Of a stretch of 64,000 nucleotides of DNA, positions 26,521-36,077 are shown one piece after another; within the stretch, counting starts at the first letter, position 1; each line of letters begins with the position of its first letter. The position numbers were made by a program, and so were the translations under genes. Origin of the DNA: Acinetobacter sp. BY419 (GTDB taxonomy: Bacteria > Pseudomonadota > Gammaproteobacteria > Pseudomonadales > Moraxellaceae). The notes under the pieces were generated by a model. That model ran no database searches and was not told the DNA's origin. It worked only from the letters and a program-made list of their open reading frames with translations. The stretch lies in contig NZ_JAGFXZ010000009.1 of assembly GCF_019038395.1 (NCBI RefSeq), forward strand, positions 25,715-89,714, given 5' to 3'.

Positions 26521-27576
26521 ATGAATGCAATTCCAGTCACCAATTTATTCAACAAGCCCTGTTATAGCCAGTTTGATGATCAGGACTGGGATATTCTGGT
26601 TCATCACTGGTATCCGGTTGCACGTATTCAAGACGTTTCGATTCAACCTCAACAAGTGATGCTGCTTGATGTCAAACTAGCACTGTATAAAACGGAAAGT
26701 GGCACAATTCATTTGGTGCGTGATATCTGCCCACATCGGGGTGTGCCCTTGACCAAAGGTTGGGTGTCCGGCGAAAACATTGTCTGTCCTTATCATGGCT
26801 TACACTACAATGGGGAAGGAAAATGTGTCAAAATTCCGGCACAGCCCGAGCTGACCAAGATTTCTGATCGCTTTTCACTAACTAAATTTCCAGTAGTCGA
26901 AAAATACGGTTTGATCTGGACCAGTATTTTTAGCCGTGACCCATCAAAAGCCAATTTCCCTGTCTTGGATACTTGGGACATGTCCGATCATCAAGCGATT
27001 TTACCGCCTTTCGTCGATATTGGAGGCTCAAGTGGACGTCAGCTGGAAGGCTTTATTGATGTTGCACATTTTGCCTGGGTACATCATGGTTCTTTCGCTG
27101 ATCCTGATAATCAGATTGTACCTAAATATACTACCGAGCGTACAGATTACGGCTTGCATACTGAATATGTCAGTAATGTCAGTAACTATCCACATGGCAT
27201 TCAGGATCTGGCACCGGAAGGCTTTTTATGGAAACGGGTATTTGATGTCTACCCACCATTTTCTGCAGTGTTGACGGTACATTTTCCAGAGCAAGGACTG
27301 TTAAAAATTCTGAATGCCTGTTGTCCGGTATCACACAATAAAACCCGTTTATTCGTGCCACTGACACGTAACTTCGATACCACAGGTGATTTACAGGCTG
27401 TCTATGACTTTAATGCACAAATCTTTGCAGAAGATCAGGATATGGTTGAAAGCCAAAAACCCGAAGAATTACCGCTCGATATTTCCATGGAAGCGCATTT
27501 TGAAGCTGACCGATCTTCAACCACGTACCGTAGAATATTAGCCGAATGTGGTTTAAGTAAACGTTATGTTGTTTAA
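26521..27576 (+). CDS. Second Rieske non-haem iron oxygenase, HpxD-like
   Basis: This 351-residue paralogue of the 16760-17809 protein has Rieske ligands C70, H72, C89 and H92 and the iron triad in FIDVAHFAWVHH. The shared segments CPHRGVPL, EKYGLIW and GRQLEGFIDVAH point to one substrate class, while the sequence between them has diverged clearly. With two copies in one purine island and no xanthine dehydrogenase, one may oxidise hypoxanthine and the other xanthine; that is a guess. It is divergent from the LysR gene and followed by a broken deaminase gene. No reductase is seen nearby. Confidence 0.82.
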   Translation: MNAIPVTNLFNKPCYSQFDDQDWDILVHHWYPVARIQDVSIQPQQVMLLDVKLALYKTESGTIHLVRDICPHRGVPLTKGWVSGENIVCPYHGLHYNGEGKCVKIPAQPELTKISDRFSLTKFPVVEKYGLIWTSIFSRDPSKANFPVLDTWDMSDHQAILPPFVDIGGSSGRQLEGFIDVAHFAWVHHGSFADPDNQIVPKYTTERTDYGLHTEYVSNVSNYPHGIQDLAPEGFLWKRVFDVYPPFSAVLTVHFPEQGLLKILNACCPVSHNKTRLFVPLTRNFDTTGDLQAVYDFNAQIFAEDQDMVESQKPEELPLDISMEAHFEADRSSTTYRRILAECGLSKRYVV

Positions 27577-27692
27577 ATAAAAACAAGAATTAAAATGGGT
27601 TGAGAGTATTTAAATAATATTGATATTTATTTAAATCTAGATCCTATTTTCAATATAAACAGATATTAAATTTAAAATACAGGATTATTTTA

Positions 27693-28174
27693 ATGCACCG
27701 TCCAGATCAGGAACAGATATTAAAGTTTTTGCGTTTATCAAATGATGTTGGACGGCGTGCCATGCAATTGGGTCATCATCCTTTTGGTGCAATTTTGATT
27801 GCTCCGGATCATGAGACGATTCTATTGACTCAATGCAATATTGATACGGTCAATCATGCCGAATCCACGCTTGCGCGTGTGGCAGCAACCAACTACCCGG
27901 CAGATTATGGCAATGTACACTATATACTGCTGTTGAGCCTTGCTGCATGTGTGCTGGAACCATTTACTGGGCCAATATTGGCCGTGTTGTTTATGGTATG
28001 TCAGAGGAACGCTTACTGACCTGCACGGGTAACCATCATGAAAATCCCACCATGAGTGTCAGTTCCCATTATGTGTTTAGCCATGGGCAAAAAGACATTG
28101 ATCTGATCGGTCCGATTGTCGAGATTGAAGCTGAAATGGTCAGTTTACAGCAGCAGTTCTGGCAAAACCATTAA
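27693..28174 (+). pseudogene. Guanine/nucleoside deaminase-like gene, frameshifted
   Basis: The first frame (27693 to about 27905) encodes the start of a cytidine-deaminase-fold enzyme, with the zinc/proton-relay motif NHAESTL. From about 27905 homology continues two bases out of phase. There the frame reads WQCTLYTAVEPCCMCAGT, carrying the PCxxC zinc motif, and runs on to the stop at 28174 (GRVVYGMSEERL, then an acidic tail). A loss of 1 (or 4) bases near 27903-27910, in GATTATGG, would explain it. Joined, the protein is about 160 residues, the size of guanine deaminase GuaD-type proteins. As read it is inactive, because the zinc cysteines fall after the shift. Confidence 0.85.
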
Positions 28175-28184
28175 GTCAAACCCC

Positions 28185-28215
28185 AAAAAAATCCCATTTT
28201 TAATGGGATTTTTTA
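28185..28215. terminator. Terminator after the deaminase pseudogene
   Basis: The stem AAAAATCCCATT / AATGGGATTTTT is flanked by A and T runs. Confidence 0.88.
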
Positions 28216-28507
28216 TTTTATATCAAAATTAATATTAATATAAAAATGCACAATTTAATAACACTTAATATTTTTATGCTCAATCATGATTCATTTATTC
28301 AAAATCATAAAGTAATATTCCTATTTAGTTAAATTAAAATATTCAAGAAGACCATTATTTTAAATAAAATTTATTTTAAAAGAGGATATTTTAATCAATC
28401 TGGAATGTTTATTGCTATTGATATATTGAACAGACTGAGCTCATTCGAGTAAAGCCATTTTTAATGGTGTGTGTCTTGTGACACTGAACAACCAAGAGTA
28501 GAAGAGA
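28216..28507. promoter_or_regulatory. Leader region of the BMP-type ABC transporter operon
   Basis: This is 292 bp of very AT-rich DNA with no credible ORF. Near its end a small hairpin GTGTC-TTGT-GACAC (28471-28484) lies about 25 bp before the start of the binding-protein gene. I could not match it to any purine-sensing riboswitch by eye. A covariance-model scan would be needed. Confidence 0.35.
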
Positions 28508-29608
28508 ATGAAAGAAAAAAAGACATTGAAAACTGGATTCAAAAAATTAGTGGGTGCATTGCTGGCAAGTAGTGTAGTGGGCATGGCAGCAATGGGGAAT
28601 GCTCAGGCTCAAGATAAAGCCGCGTTTGTTTATATTGGTCCAACCAGTGACCATGGCTGGACTTATTCTCATGACCAAGGCCGTATTAAAACTGATAAGG
28701 CACTGGCTGGAAAATATAAAACTTCCTATATCGAAAATGTTCCCGAAACGGCTGATGCTGAACGAGTGATCCGCAATCTGGCACAGCAAGGTAACAAAGT
28801 CATTTTTGCAACCTCGTTCGGTTATATGAATGCGATGGAGAAAGTATCTAAGCAATTTCCGAATACGGTATTTATGCATGCAACAGGTTATAAGCAGGGG
28901 AAAAATTTAGGGGTATATGACGTTCGTACCTATGAAGGTGCTTATATGCTCGGTGTAGTCGCAGGTCAAAAAACCAAAAATAATGTACTCGGTGTAGTGG
29001 CATCTTTCCCAATTCCGGAAGTGGTACGTAATATCAATGCCTATACCCTCGGAGCACAAAGTGTAAATCCAAAAATTAAAACCAAAGTGATTTGGGTAAA
29101 TTCATGGTTTAACCCAGGTAAAGAACGTGATGCGGCTTTGGCACTGATTGCTCAAGGTGCAGATGTTCTGATGCAAAATACCGACTCTCCTGCAGTAGTA
29201 CAAGCAGCTGAACAAAAAGGCGTATTTGCTTTCGGGTGGGATTCTGACATGAGTAAATTTGGACCTAAGGCGCATCTTGCAGCATCCGTTCTACATTGGG
29301 AAAAAATCTATACCCCAGTGATGACTCAAGTCACTAATAAAACCTGGAAACCGAGCGCACTCTGGTACGGCGTCAAACAAAAAGCAGTAGATATCGAAAG
29401 TTTTGGTCCATCTGTTCCTGCTGCCACAAAAATCAAGGCACTGAGTGTGCGTGATGCGATTCAAAAAGGAACCCTTCATCCATTTACCGGTCCAATTTAC
29501 AAACAGGATGGCACTTTGGTCTTGGCAAAAGGTAAAAGCTTAAATGATGCCGCATTAAGCAAAATGAACTACTACGTGAAAGGTGTAGAGGGTTCGTTAC
29601 CAAAATAA
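28508..29608 (+). CDS. BMP-family ABC transporter substrate-binding protein
   Basis: This 366-residue periplasmic protein has a signal peptide (Lys-rich start, hydrophobic segment, AQAQ at about 32-35). The mature part has BMP/PnrA-family features: FVYIGPTSDHGWTYSHDQG, the VIFATSFGYM strand, MLGVVAGQKTK and the VFAFGWDSDMSKF ligand strand. BMP-family proteins bind nucleosides or purine-like bases. Inside a purine island it most likely feeds purines to the transporter encoded downstream. A 108-bp gap with a stem-loop follows before the ATPase gene, a common way to raise the amount of binding protein. Confidence 0.9.
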   Translation: MKEKKTLKTGFKKLVGALLASSVVGMAAMGNAQAQDKAAFVYIGPTSDHGWTYSHDQGRIKTDKALAGKYKTSYIENVPETADAERVIRNLAQQGNKVIFATSFGYMNAMEKVSKQFPNTVFMHATGYKQGKNLGVYDVRTYEGAYMLGVVAGQKTKNNVLGVVASFPIPEVVRNINAYTLGAQSVNPKIKTKVIWVNSWFNPGKERDAALALIAQGADVLMQNTDSPAVVQAAEQKGVFAFGWDSDMSKFGPKAHLAASVLHWEKIYTPVMTQVTNKTWKPSALWYGVKQKAVDIESFGPSVPAATKIKALSVRDAIQKGTLHPFTGPIYKQDGTLVLAKGKSLNDAALSKMNYYVKGVEGSLPK

Positions 29609-29653
29609 GGCTAGTTAGATTCAGCCATTAAATAACTTCGAATTTATTTTCAT

Positions 29654-29682
29654 CCATCTGAATGCCGATGCACTTCAGATGG
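29654..29682 (+). promoter_or_regulatory. Intercistronic stem-loop after the binding-protein gene
   Basis: The perfect 9-bp repeat CCATCTGAA / TTCAGATGG with an 11-nt loop is not followed by a T run. Such hairpins between binding-protein and ATPase genes often protect the upstream mRNA from 3' decay. That role is inferred from position. Confidence 0.5.
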
Positions 29683-29716
29683 GTGCCGCACTGTCGCAGA
29701 ATTGAATAGAGCGCCT

Positions 29717-31321
29717 ATGATGACTTCTCAACATGATATATCTGCTCATACGCAAGAGATGAACGCAATATCTTTTGCGAGTGTGCCACGTTTACAGCTC
29801 ATTAATATCTGTAAACGTTACAATTCATTGAAAGCAAATGACCAGATACATTTAACCGTTCAACCTGGACAAATTCACGCTATCTTGGGTGAAAATGGTG
29901 CCGGAAAAAGTACCCTGATGAAAATCATTTATGGCGCAACCAGGGCCAATGAAGGACAAATGCTCTGGAACGGCAAGGAAGTTAAAATCGATAGCCCGTC
30001 GATGGCGAGAAAGCTGGGTATCGGGATGGTCTATCAGCATTTTTCATTGTTTGAAACACTGACTGTGGTGGAAAATATTTCACTGGGTCTAGATAAAAAA
30101 ATCGACTTAAGAGTCCTGAACCAAAAAATTATTGAAGTCTCGGAACAATACGGTTTACCCGTCGACCCTCGCCGTGAAGTACATTCTTTATCGGTGGGTG
30201 AACGGCAACGCGTCGAAATTATTCGCTGTCTATTACAAAACCCGGCTTTAATTATTTTAGATGAACCCACTTCAGTATTGACTCCGCAAGCGGTACAACA
30301 ACTGTTTAAGACTTTGCGTTTATTGGCATCTCAAGGCGTTTCGATTTTATATATCAGCCATAAGCTGCATGAAATTAAAGAACTGTGTGATGAGGCGACT
30401 ATTTTACGCAATGGACGTGTTACCGGAAACGTTAATCCTAAAGACAACAGCACCAGTGATTTAGCACGTTTAATGATTGGCCGTGATTTACCTACCTATT
30501 TACGCCAAGAATATTCAAGTACACAGCAGATGTTATTTCAGGTTGAAAATCTAGGCTATCAATCCGATGACCCTTTTGGCATGTCTTTAAAAAATATCAA
30601 CTTAAATATTTATGCCGGTGAGATTGTCGGTATTGCCGGGATTTCCGGCAATGGCCAGGCAGAATTACTGTCTTTATTGTCAGGTGAAAACAGTCTGAAA
30701 AATGGTCGTATTTTTCTGGACCAGCAGGACATTTCCAGACTCAGTCCCGGACAAAGGCGTGACTTGGGTTTAGGTTTTGTACCTGAAGAACGCTTGGGGC
30801 GAGGCGCCGTACCGAATATGACACTGGCACAAAATGCACTGCTTACTGCCTATCGGCAGAAGTATACCCGCTGGGGGCTGATTAAATTCTCAGATATCAC
30901 TACTTTTGCAGAAAAAATTATTGAAAAATTTGGCGTTAAAGCGGGCGGGGCTTCTGCTGAAGCACGTTCTTTGTCCGGCGGGAATTTACAAAAATTTATT
31001 GTGGGCCGGGAAATTTTACAAAATCCAAAATTCTTGATTGTGGCTCAACCGACATGGGGTGTAGATGTTGGCGCATCCATGTTTATTCGCCAGACCCTGA
31101 TTGACCTTTCTCGACAAGGAGTCGCCATTCTAGTGATTTCAGAAGAATTAGAAGAACTGTTTGAGATCAGCGATCGCCTCTGCGTACTGGCCAATGGTGA
31201 ATTATCGTCGCCTGTTCAAACAGATGAAACCAATGCTGAAAATATTGGGGTATTGATGTCAGGTATTCGCAGCCATGACCTGTCAGTGGAAAATGCAGAG
31301 GAGCAACAAGTTCATGCTTAA
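29717..31321 (+). CDS. ABC transporter ATPase with two nucleotide-binding domains
   Basis: This 534-residue protein has two ABC cassettes. The first has Walker A GENGAGKST, signature LSVGERQR and Walker B LIILDEPTS. The second is degenerate as usual in the BMP/sugar class: GISGNGQAE for Walker A, signature LSGGNLQK and VAQPTWGVD for Walker B. It powers the two permeases encoded next. Several starts are possible (TTG 29702, ATG 29717, 29720 or 29759); ATG 29717 is chosen without a strong ribosome-binding site, so the exact N-terminus is uncertain. Confidence 0.9.
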   Translation: MMTSQHDISAHTQEMNAISFASVPRLQLINICKRYNSLKANDQIHLTVQPGQIHAILGENGAGKSTLMKIIYGATRANEGQMLWNGKEVKIDSPSMARKLGIGMVYQHFSLFETLTVVENISLGLDKKIDLRVLNQKIIEVSEQYGLPVDPRREVHSLSVGERQRVEIIRCLLQNPALIILDEPTSVLTPQAVQQLFKTLRLLASQGVSILYISHKLHEIKELCDEATILRNGRVTGNVNPKDNSTSDLARLMIGRDLPTYLRQEYSSTQQMLFQVENLGYQSDDPFGMSLKNINLNIYAGEIVGIAGISGNGQAELLSLLSGENSLKNGRIFLDQQDISRLSPGQRRDLGLGFVPEERLGRGAVPNMTLAQNALLTAYRQKYTRWGLIKFSDITTFAEKIIEKFGVKAGGASAEARSLSGGNLQKFIVGREILQNPKFLIVAQPTWGVDVGASMFIRQTLIDLSRQGVAILVISEELEELFEISDRLCVLANGELSSPVQTDETNAENIGVLMSGIRSHDLSVENAEEQQVHA

Positions 31322-31366
31322 TACTCCTAGAAAACAAGCATACAGACAGATTAAGAGGGCAATGAC

Positions 31367-32464
31367 ATGCATTTACTAGAACCACGTGAACATCCATCTA
31401 AAATGATGAAGTGGCTTTCACCTGTCATTGCACTGGTTACCATGCTCATTGTAGGCAGCATTTTATTTTTAATTCTGGGCATCAATCCTGCCCAGGCAAT
31501 GTATATCTTCTTTATTGAACCCTTGGCATCTTCTTATGGCTGGAGTGAACTGGCAGTCAAAGCCGGACCTCTCATCCTGATTGCCTTGGGACTAGCGGTC
31601 GGATTTCGTGCCAAGCTATTTAATATCGGCGCCGAAGGCCAGCTCACGATGGGAGCAATTTTTGGCGGTGGTATTGCGATTTTATTTCATGAGCAAATAG
31701 GCTGGTGGATTCTACCGTTAATGGTGCTCATGGGTGCACTCGGTGGGGCGCTTTGGGGAGCAATCCCGGCACTTTTGAAAACGCATTTCAATGCTGAAGA
31801 AACCCTGACTACATTGATGATGAATTATGTCGCGCTTTTTGTGCTGCTGTATTTGGTCAATGGGCCATGGCGTGATCCGGAAGGGATGAATTTCCCGCAA
31901 TCTGTGATGTTTAGTGACAGTTCGACCTTGCCATTAATTATGGAAGGTACCCGGATTAATGCCTCTATTTTTATTACTTTACTGGCAGTGATGGTGTTTT
32001 GGGTCTTTATGCGTAAAAGCCTGACCGCTTATAAACTGGAAGTTAGTGGCCAAGCACCTTTGGCTGCTAAATATGCCGGTTTTTCCTCCTCAAAAGCCAT
32101 TTGGATGAGTCTGGTGATATCCGGAATGATGGCGGGTATTGCCGGAATTTGTGAGGTCTCCGGACCTATTGGTCAGCTTAATCCTAACTTGTCTCCAGGT
32201 TATGGCTATGCAGCGATTATCGTAGCGTATTTGGGTCGTTTGAATCCGATTGGTATTGTGCTGTCGGGCTGCTTCATGGCACTGATTTATTTAGGCGGTG
32301 AAATGGCACAAATGCAATTACAGCTTCCGGTCGCGATTACCGGTATTTTCCAGGGCTTATTGTTGTTCTTCCTGCTGGCTTCCGATGCCTTGATTGAAAA
32401 CCGTTACCGTTTTGCCAAAAAGAATGTTGTGCCTGTTCCTCAGTCCGCAGCAACCAGCTCTTAA
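31367..32464 (+). CDS. ABC transporter permease (BMP/nucleoside type), first subunit
   Basis: This 365-residue membrane protein of the BPD_transp_2 type has about nine hydrophobic segments. Typical segments are GFRAKLFNIGAEGQLTMGA, HFNAEETLTTLMMNYVA and the PNLSPGYGYAAIIVAYLGR end region. It pairs with the next permease and the double ATPase. The family (YufP/NupP-like) carries nucleosides or nucleobases. It sits 45 bp after the ATPase gene and 33 bp before the second permease, so one transcript is expected. Confidence 0.9.
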   Translation: MHLLEPREHPSKMMKWLSPVIALVTMLIVGSILFLILGINPAQAMYIFFIEPLASSYGWSELAVKAGPLILIALGLAVGFRAKLFNIGAEGQLTMGAIFGGGIAILFHEQIGWWILPLMVLMGALGGALWGAIPALLKTHFNAEETLTTLMMNYVALFVLLYLVNGPWRDPEGMNFPQSVMFSDSSTLPLIMEGTRINASIFITLLAVMVFWVFMRKSLTAYKLEVSGQAPLAAKYAGFSSSKAIWMSLVISGMMAGIAGICEVSGPIGQLNPNLSPGYGYAAIIVAYLGRLNPIGIVLSGCFMALIYLGGEMAQMQLQLPVAITGIFQGLLLFFLLASDALIENRYRFAKKNVVPVPQSAATSS

Positions 32465-32497
32465 TCCAATGTTGTCTACAGTAGAAGGAAGCATGAT

Positions 32498-33418
32498 ATG
32501 GCTTTAGAATTAACCGCAATTCTTGCAGGTACTGTTGCAGCAGCAACGCCACTTATTTTTGCCGGTCTGGGTGAATTGGTGACACAGCGTAGTGGGGTGA
32601 TTAATCTCGGGGTAGAAGGCATGATGCTGGTCGGTGCCATTGCCGGCTTTGCCTTTGCTGCACAATACGATGCCAGTGTGTTTAGTGCGCTATTGATGGG
32701 TGGTGTGGCAGGGATGCTGATGGCACTGATTTTTGCCTTTTTTACGCTGTCTTTAAGTACCAATCAATCCGCTTGTGGTCTAGCTCTCACTATTTTTGGA
32801 CTGGGTATTTCCGCATTCTTGGGGCAGAACTACGTCAGTATGGCTTTACCCGGTTTAGCCAATTTTAACGTTCCCCTATTAGCAGATATTCCGGTATTGG
32901 GTCCGATTTTATTTCAGCAAAACTATGTGGTGTATCTGTCGATCTTGGCCTTTTTTCTGGTGTGGTTTGTCTTGGCGAAAACCCGTTTAGGTTTGCTGCT
33001 CAAGGCAGTGGGAGAATCACCGGAAAGTGCGCATGCCATGGGATATCACGTGTTGGCGATTCGTTATGGGGCAGTACTATTTGGTGGCCTAATGGCCGGT
33101 ATTGGCGGTGCATTCTTATCGACTGTATATACGCCAATGTGGATTGAAAATATGGTTGCCGGGCGAGGCTGGATTGCAATTGCCTTGGTGGTATTTGCCG
33201 TATGGAAACCTACACGCTTAATGCTTGGTGCTTACCTGTTTGGTGGGGTGACCATTTTGCAATTTCATGCTCAGGCGCTTGGCATCAAAATCCCGACTGA
33301 GCTGCTTGCAGCATTACCGTATTTGGCCACTATCGTGGTGTTGGTCATAATCTCGCGGAATAAGAAAGTATTAAAAATGAACTTACCGGCTTCTTTAGGT
33401 AAAACCTTCGTACCCTAA
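32498..33418 (+). CDS. ABC transporter permease (BMP/nucleoside type), second subunit
   Basis: This 306-residue membrane permease is the shorter partner of the pair, about nine hydrophobic segments. It has GELVTQRSGVINLGVEGMML near the N-terminus, AKTRLGLLLKAVGESPESAHAMG in the cytoplasmic coupling region, and ENMVAGRGWIAIALVVFAVW. These match the YufQ/NupQ branch. The start follows GAAGGAAG. It is followed after 44 bp by the broken amidohydrolase gene, which suggests that the transported compound was once deaminated by that enzyme. Confidence 0.9.
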   Translation: MALELTAILAGTVAAATPLIFAGLGELVTQRSGVINLGVEGMMLVGAIAGFAFAAQYDASVFSALLMGGVAGMLMALIFAFFTLSLSTNQSACGLALTIFGLGISAFLGQNYVSMALPGLANFNVPLLADIPVLGPILFQQNYVVYLSILAFFLVWFVLAKTRLGLLLKAVGESPESAHAMGYHVLAIRYGAVLFGGLMAGIGGAFLSTVYTPMWIENMVAGRGWIAIALVVFAVWKPTRLMLGAYLFGGVTILQFHAQALGIKIPTELLAALPYLATIVVLVIISRNKKVLKMNLPASLGKTFVP

Positions 33419-33462
33419 ACCACGCCCTGGTTAATAAAATAGAAAATATTTGAGTAGAAACA

Positions 33463-34848
33463 ATGAAAATATTAACAGCAGCCTATGTGCTGACCATGAA
33501 GGCGAAAAATGAGTGTATTAAAAATGGCGCCGTATTAATTGATGATCAAAAAATCAAAGCCATTGGAACGAAGGCGGAGCTCATTCAGCAATATCCGCAT
33601 GTGATCGTTCTGGATTATCCTCATGCGCTTTTAATGCCAGGTTTAATCAATACTCATTGTCATTCTGGGTTGTTAAGAGGTACAGCAGAAGGCCTGCCGG
33701 TATGGGACTAGCTTGAGCAGTTTATCGATCCAATGCATCGGGTACTGACAGCTGAAGATGCTAAAATCGCGTCCTATTTATGTTATGCAGAGGCGTTGTT
33801 GTCAGGTACCACGACCATTGTCGATATGTGGCGTTGTATGGATGGCAGTGCAGAAGCTGCGAAACAGCTCGGAATCCGTGCTGTTTTGGTACCTTATGTA
33901 GCAGAGCACCCTGACCACAACTATTTTGAAACCTTAAAAAGTAATGAAGCCTTAATTAACCGCTGGCATCAACAAGCTAATGGTCGAATTCAGGTATGGG
34001 TTGGCTTAGAACATCTGTTTTATGCAGAGGCACATGCGCTCAAACGTATCCAAAGCTTATGTCAGGATTATCAAACTGGCTTTCATACTCATAGTAATGA
34101 AAGCCAGTTTGATGTGCAGGAAAACCTGCGCCGCTATGGTGTACGTCCCATTCAAACATTGGAAAAACTGGGTCTTTTAGATGTGCCTCATACTTTATTG
34201 GCACATTGTGTCTGGGCAGATGCGAGTGAAATAAAGATTTTGAAAGCACACAATGTAGGTGTAGCGCATAATCCTATTTCAAATATGAAACTGGCATCAG
34301 GTGCTGCACCAGTAAATGCAATGCTGGAGCAGGGTATTGCTGTTGGTTTGGGTACCGATGGGGAAAAAGAAAATAATAATTTAGATATGTTTGAAGAAAT
34401 GAAAACAGCGTCTTTGCTGGCTAAATTTTCTTCTTTAGATGCAGCTGCTCTAGATGCATGGTCTGTGTGCCAGATGGCAACATCCATAGGGGCAAAAGCC
34501 TTGGGGATGCAGGATCAAATCGGGAGTCTGGAAGTTGGGAAATTGGCCGACATTATTGCTGTAAATATTGCTACCCCCCGCATGACACCTTTGGTAGACG
34601 AAGGTAGGTTATTTAATTTGTATTCCAATCTTGTACATGCCGTACAAGGTCAGGATGTAGTGATGACCATGGTCGGCGGAAAAGTGGTCGCAGAGCATGG
34701 CAAATTACTAAATGCAGATCTACAAATCTTAATAGATGAAGTCAATCGAGTCACACCTTTACTGTTTAAGCGCCGTGATGCATGGATGGCACAAAAAGGG
34801 ACAGCAGTGAATGAGTTGCATCGCGACTCATTAGAGGAGACTGAATAA
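33463..34848 (+). pseudogene. Amidohydrolase (8-oxoguanine/guanine deaminase-like) with one amber codon
   Basis: A single frame runs from the ATG at 33463 to the stop at 34848, interrupted only by TAG at 33709-33711. Read through, it is a 461-residue ATZ/TRZ-type amidohydrolase. Metal motif NTHCHSG lies before the stop; FHTHSNES, LLAHCVWAD and GLGTDGEKENNN lie after it. The context VWD-TAG-LEQFIDPMH suggests that Trp (TGG) became TAG by one G-to-A change. Alternatives are a sequencing error or amber suppression. The family deaminates purines or s-triazines; with the purine transporter upstream, an oxidised or ordinary guanine is the likely substrate. Confidence 0.88.
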
Positions 34849-35303
34849 TAGTTTGAACAAAAAATTATGAAAATTTTATTCATGATTTTTATTAAAGCCT
34901 TCTAATGGGGTGGGTGCTTTTTGTGCCCATAAAGGGGAGGAGCAATGGTTTCAATATCATTTTTGGTAATGTAAGAATTTTTAATTATTAAATAAGACAT
35001 AACAAAACCTGTATTCGATCTTTTCTACGTTATATACGATAGGTAAAATTGAATACAGTTTTCAATTTGGTTATGAGCTTTATAATTTAAAATAACTCCC
35101 ATAAACTCATTTTTTATAAAAACACAATGTAAATATTATTTTGATTTATTAATAAAAATTACAATTACAACTGTAATTACAATTAAAAATGAATCCTGCA
35201 GGCTAATATGCCTTTTCAAGGCACTAAAAATTTATGATAGAGCAGAAATACTGAACTCATAAAATTATATGACGATGTATCAATAAAAAAGGTATTCATT
35301 ATC
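34849..35303. promoter_or_regulatory. AT-rich gap before the SDR gene with small dyad
   Basis: This is 455 bp without a credible ORF. The only structure seen is AATTACA-AC-TGTAATT (35163-35178), within a run of repeated ATTACAATT words, about 125 bp upstream of the SDR start. It could be an operator; nothing else is evident. Confidence 0.35.
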
Positions 35304-36077
35304 ATGCAAAACTCTCTATTAAATTTATCAGACAAAGTGGCTTTGGTTACCGGCGGTGCAGCAGGAATTGGCCATGCCTGTGCTCTTGTGCTTGCTCAAG
35401 CAGGGGCTAAGGTCATGATTGCGGACTTAAATCAAGAGATGGCCAATCAGGCCGCTCAAGAAATTCGTGAAAAAACAGGAGGTGAAGTCCAGTGTGTGGC
35501 TTGCAATATCTTGGAAGATGACAATCTTGTAAACGCCGTAGAAACCACCCTGAAAGCTTTTGGAGCCATCAATATATTAGTAAATAATGCGGGCGGCGGC
35601 GGCGGCGGTCGGGAATCACCTTCAAAAATTATGGTTGAGGACTTTATAAGAGACTTTAAGTTAAATGTATTTGCAGCATGGCGACTTTGCCAGCTGGTTG
35701 TTCCTTATATGAATGAAGCCGGATATGGCTCAATCGTCAATATTACCTCCATGAGTTCCATTAATAAAAGCCCAGCCATGAGTGGCTATGCCTCTTCAAA
35801 AGCTGCCCTTAATCATATGGGTGCCAACTTGGCCCACGATTTTGGACCTGTGGTCAGAATCAATGCGGTTGGCCCAGGCGCAATACGGACTGCTGCATTA
35901 GCAAAAGTACTTACGCCGGAAATTGAAAAAAAAATGTTAGCTCATACTCCTTTACAGCGTCTGGGTGAAGCTGAAGATATTGCAAACGCAGTATTGTTTT
36001 TTGCTTCTCCAATGTCTTCCTGGGTTTCCGGGCAAACATTATTCGTAAATGGTGGAGGAGAGCAGACTCTTGACTAA
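35304..36077 (+). CDS. SDR-family oxidoreductase (7-alpha-hydroxysteroid dehydrogenase-like)
   Basis: This 257-residue short-chain dehydrogenase has VTGGAAGIG (16-24), then NNAG followed by a run of glycines (AGGGGGGRE), the catalytic Ser in NITSMSSINKS, Tyr and Lys in YASSKAA, and FVNGGG at the end. The glycine run after NNAG and the overall look match 7-alpha-hydroxysteroid dehydrogenase HdhA and its relatives. The natural substrate here is unknown. The gene stands alone after a long AT-rich gap, and the next gene is a zinc alcohol dehydrogenase. The glycine codons form a short GGC repeat. Confidence 0.82.
   Translation: MQNSLLNLSDKVALVTGGAAGIGHACALVLAQAGAKVMIADLNQEMANQAAQEIREKTGGEVQCVACNILEDDNLVNAVETTLKAFGAINILVNNAGGGGGGRESPSKIMVEDFIRDFKLNVFAAWRLCQLVVPYMNEAGYGSIVNITSMSSINKSPAMSGYASSKAALNHMGANLAHDFGPVVRINAVGPGAIRTAALAKVLTPEIEKKMLAHTPLQRLGEAEDIANAVLFFASPMSSWVSGQTLFVNGGGEQTLD

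Noticed and set aside
28216..28507. Purine riboswitch in the ABC transporter leader
   Set aside because: Only a small hairpin was seen; no conserved purine-riboswitch or NMT1-type core could be matched by eye.
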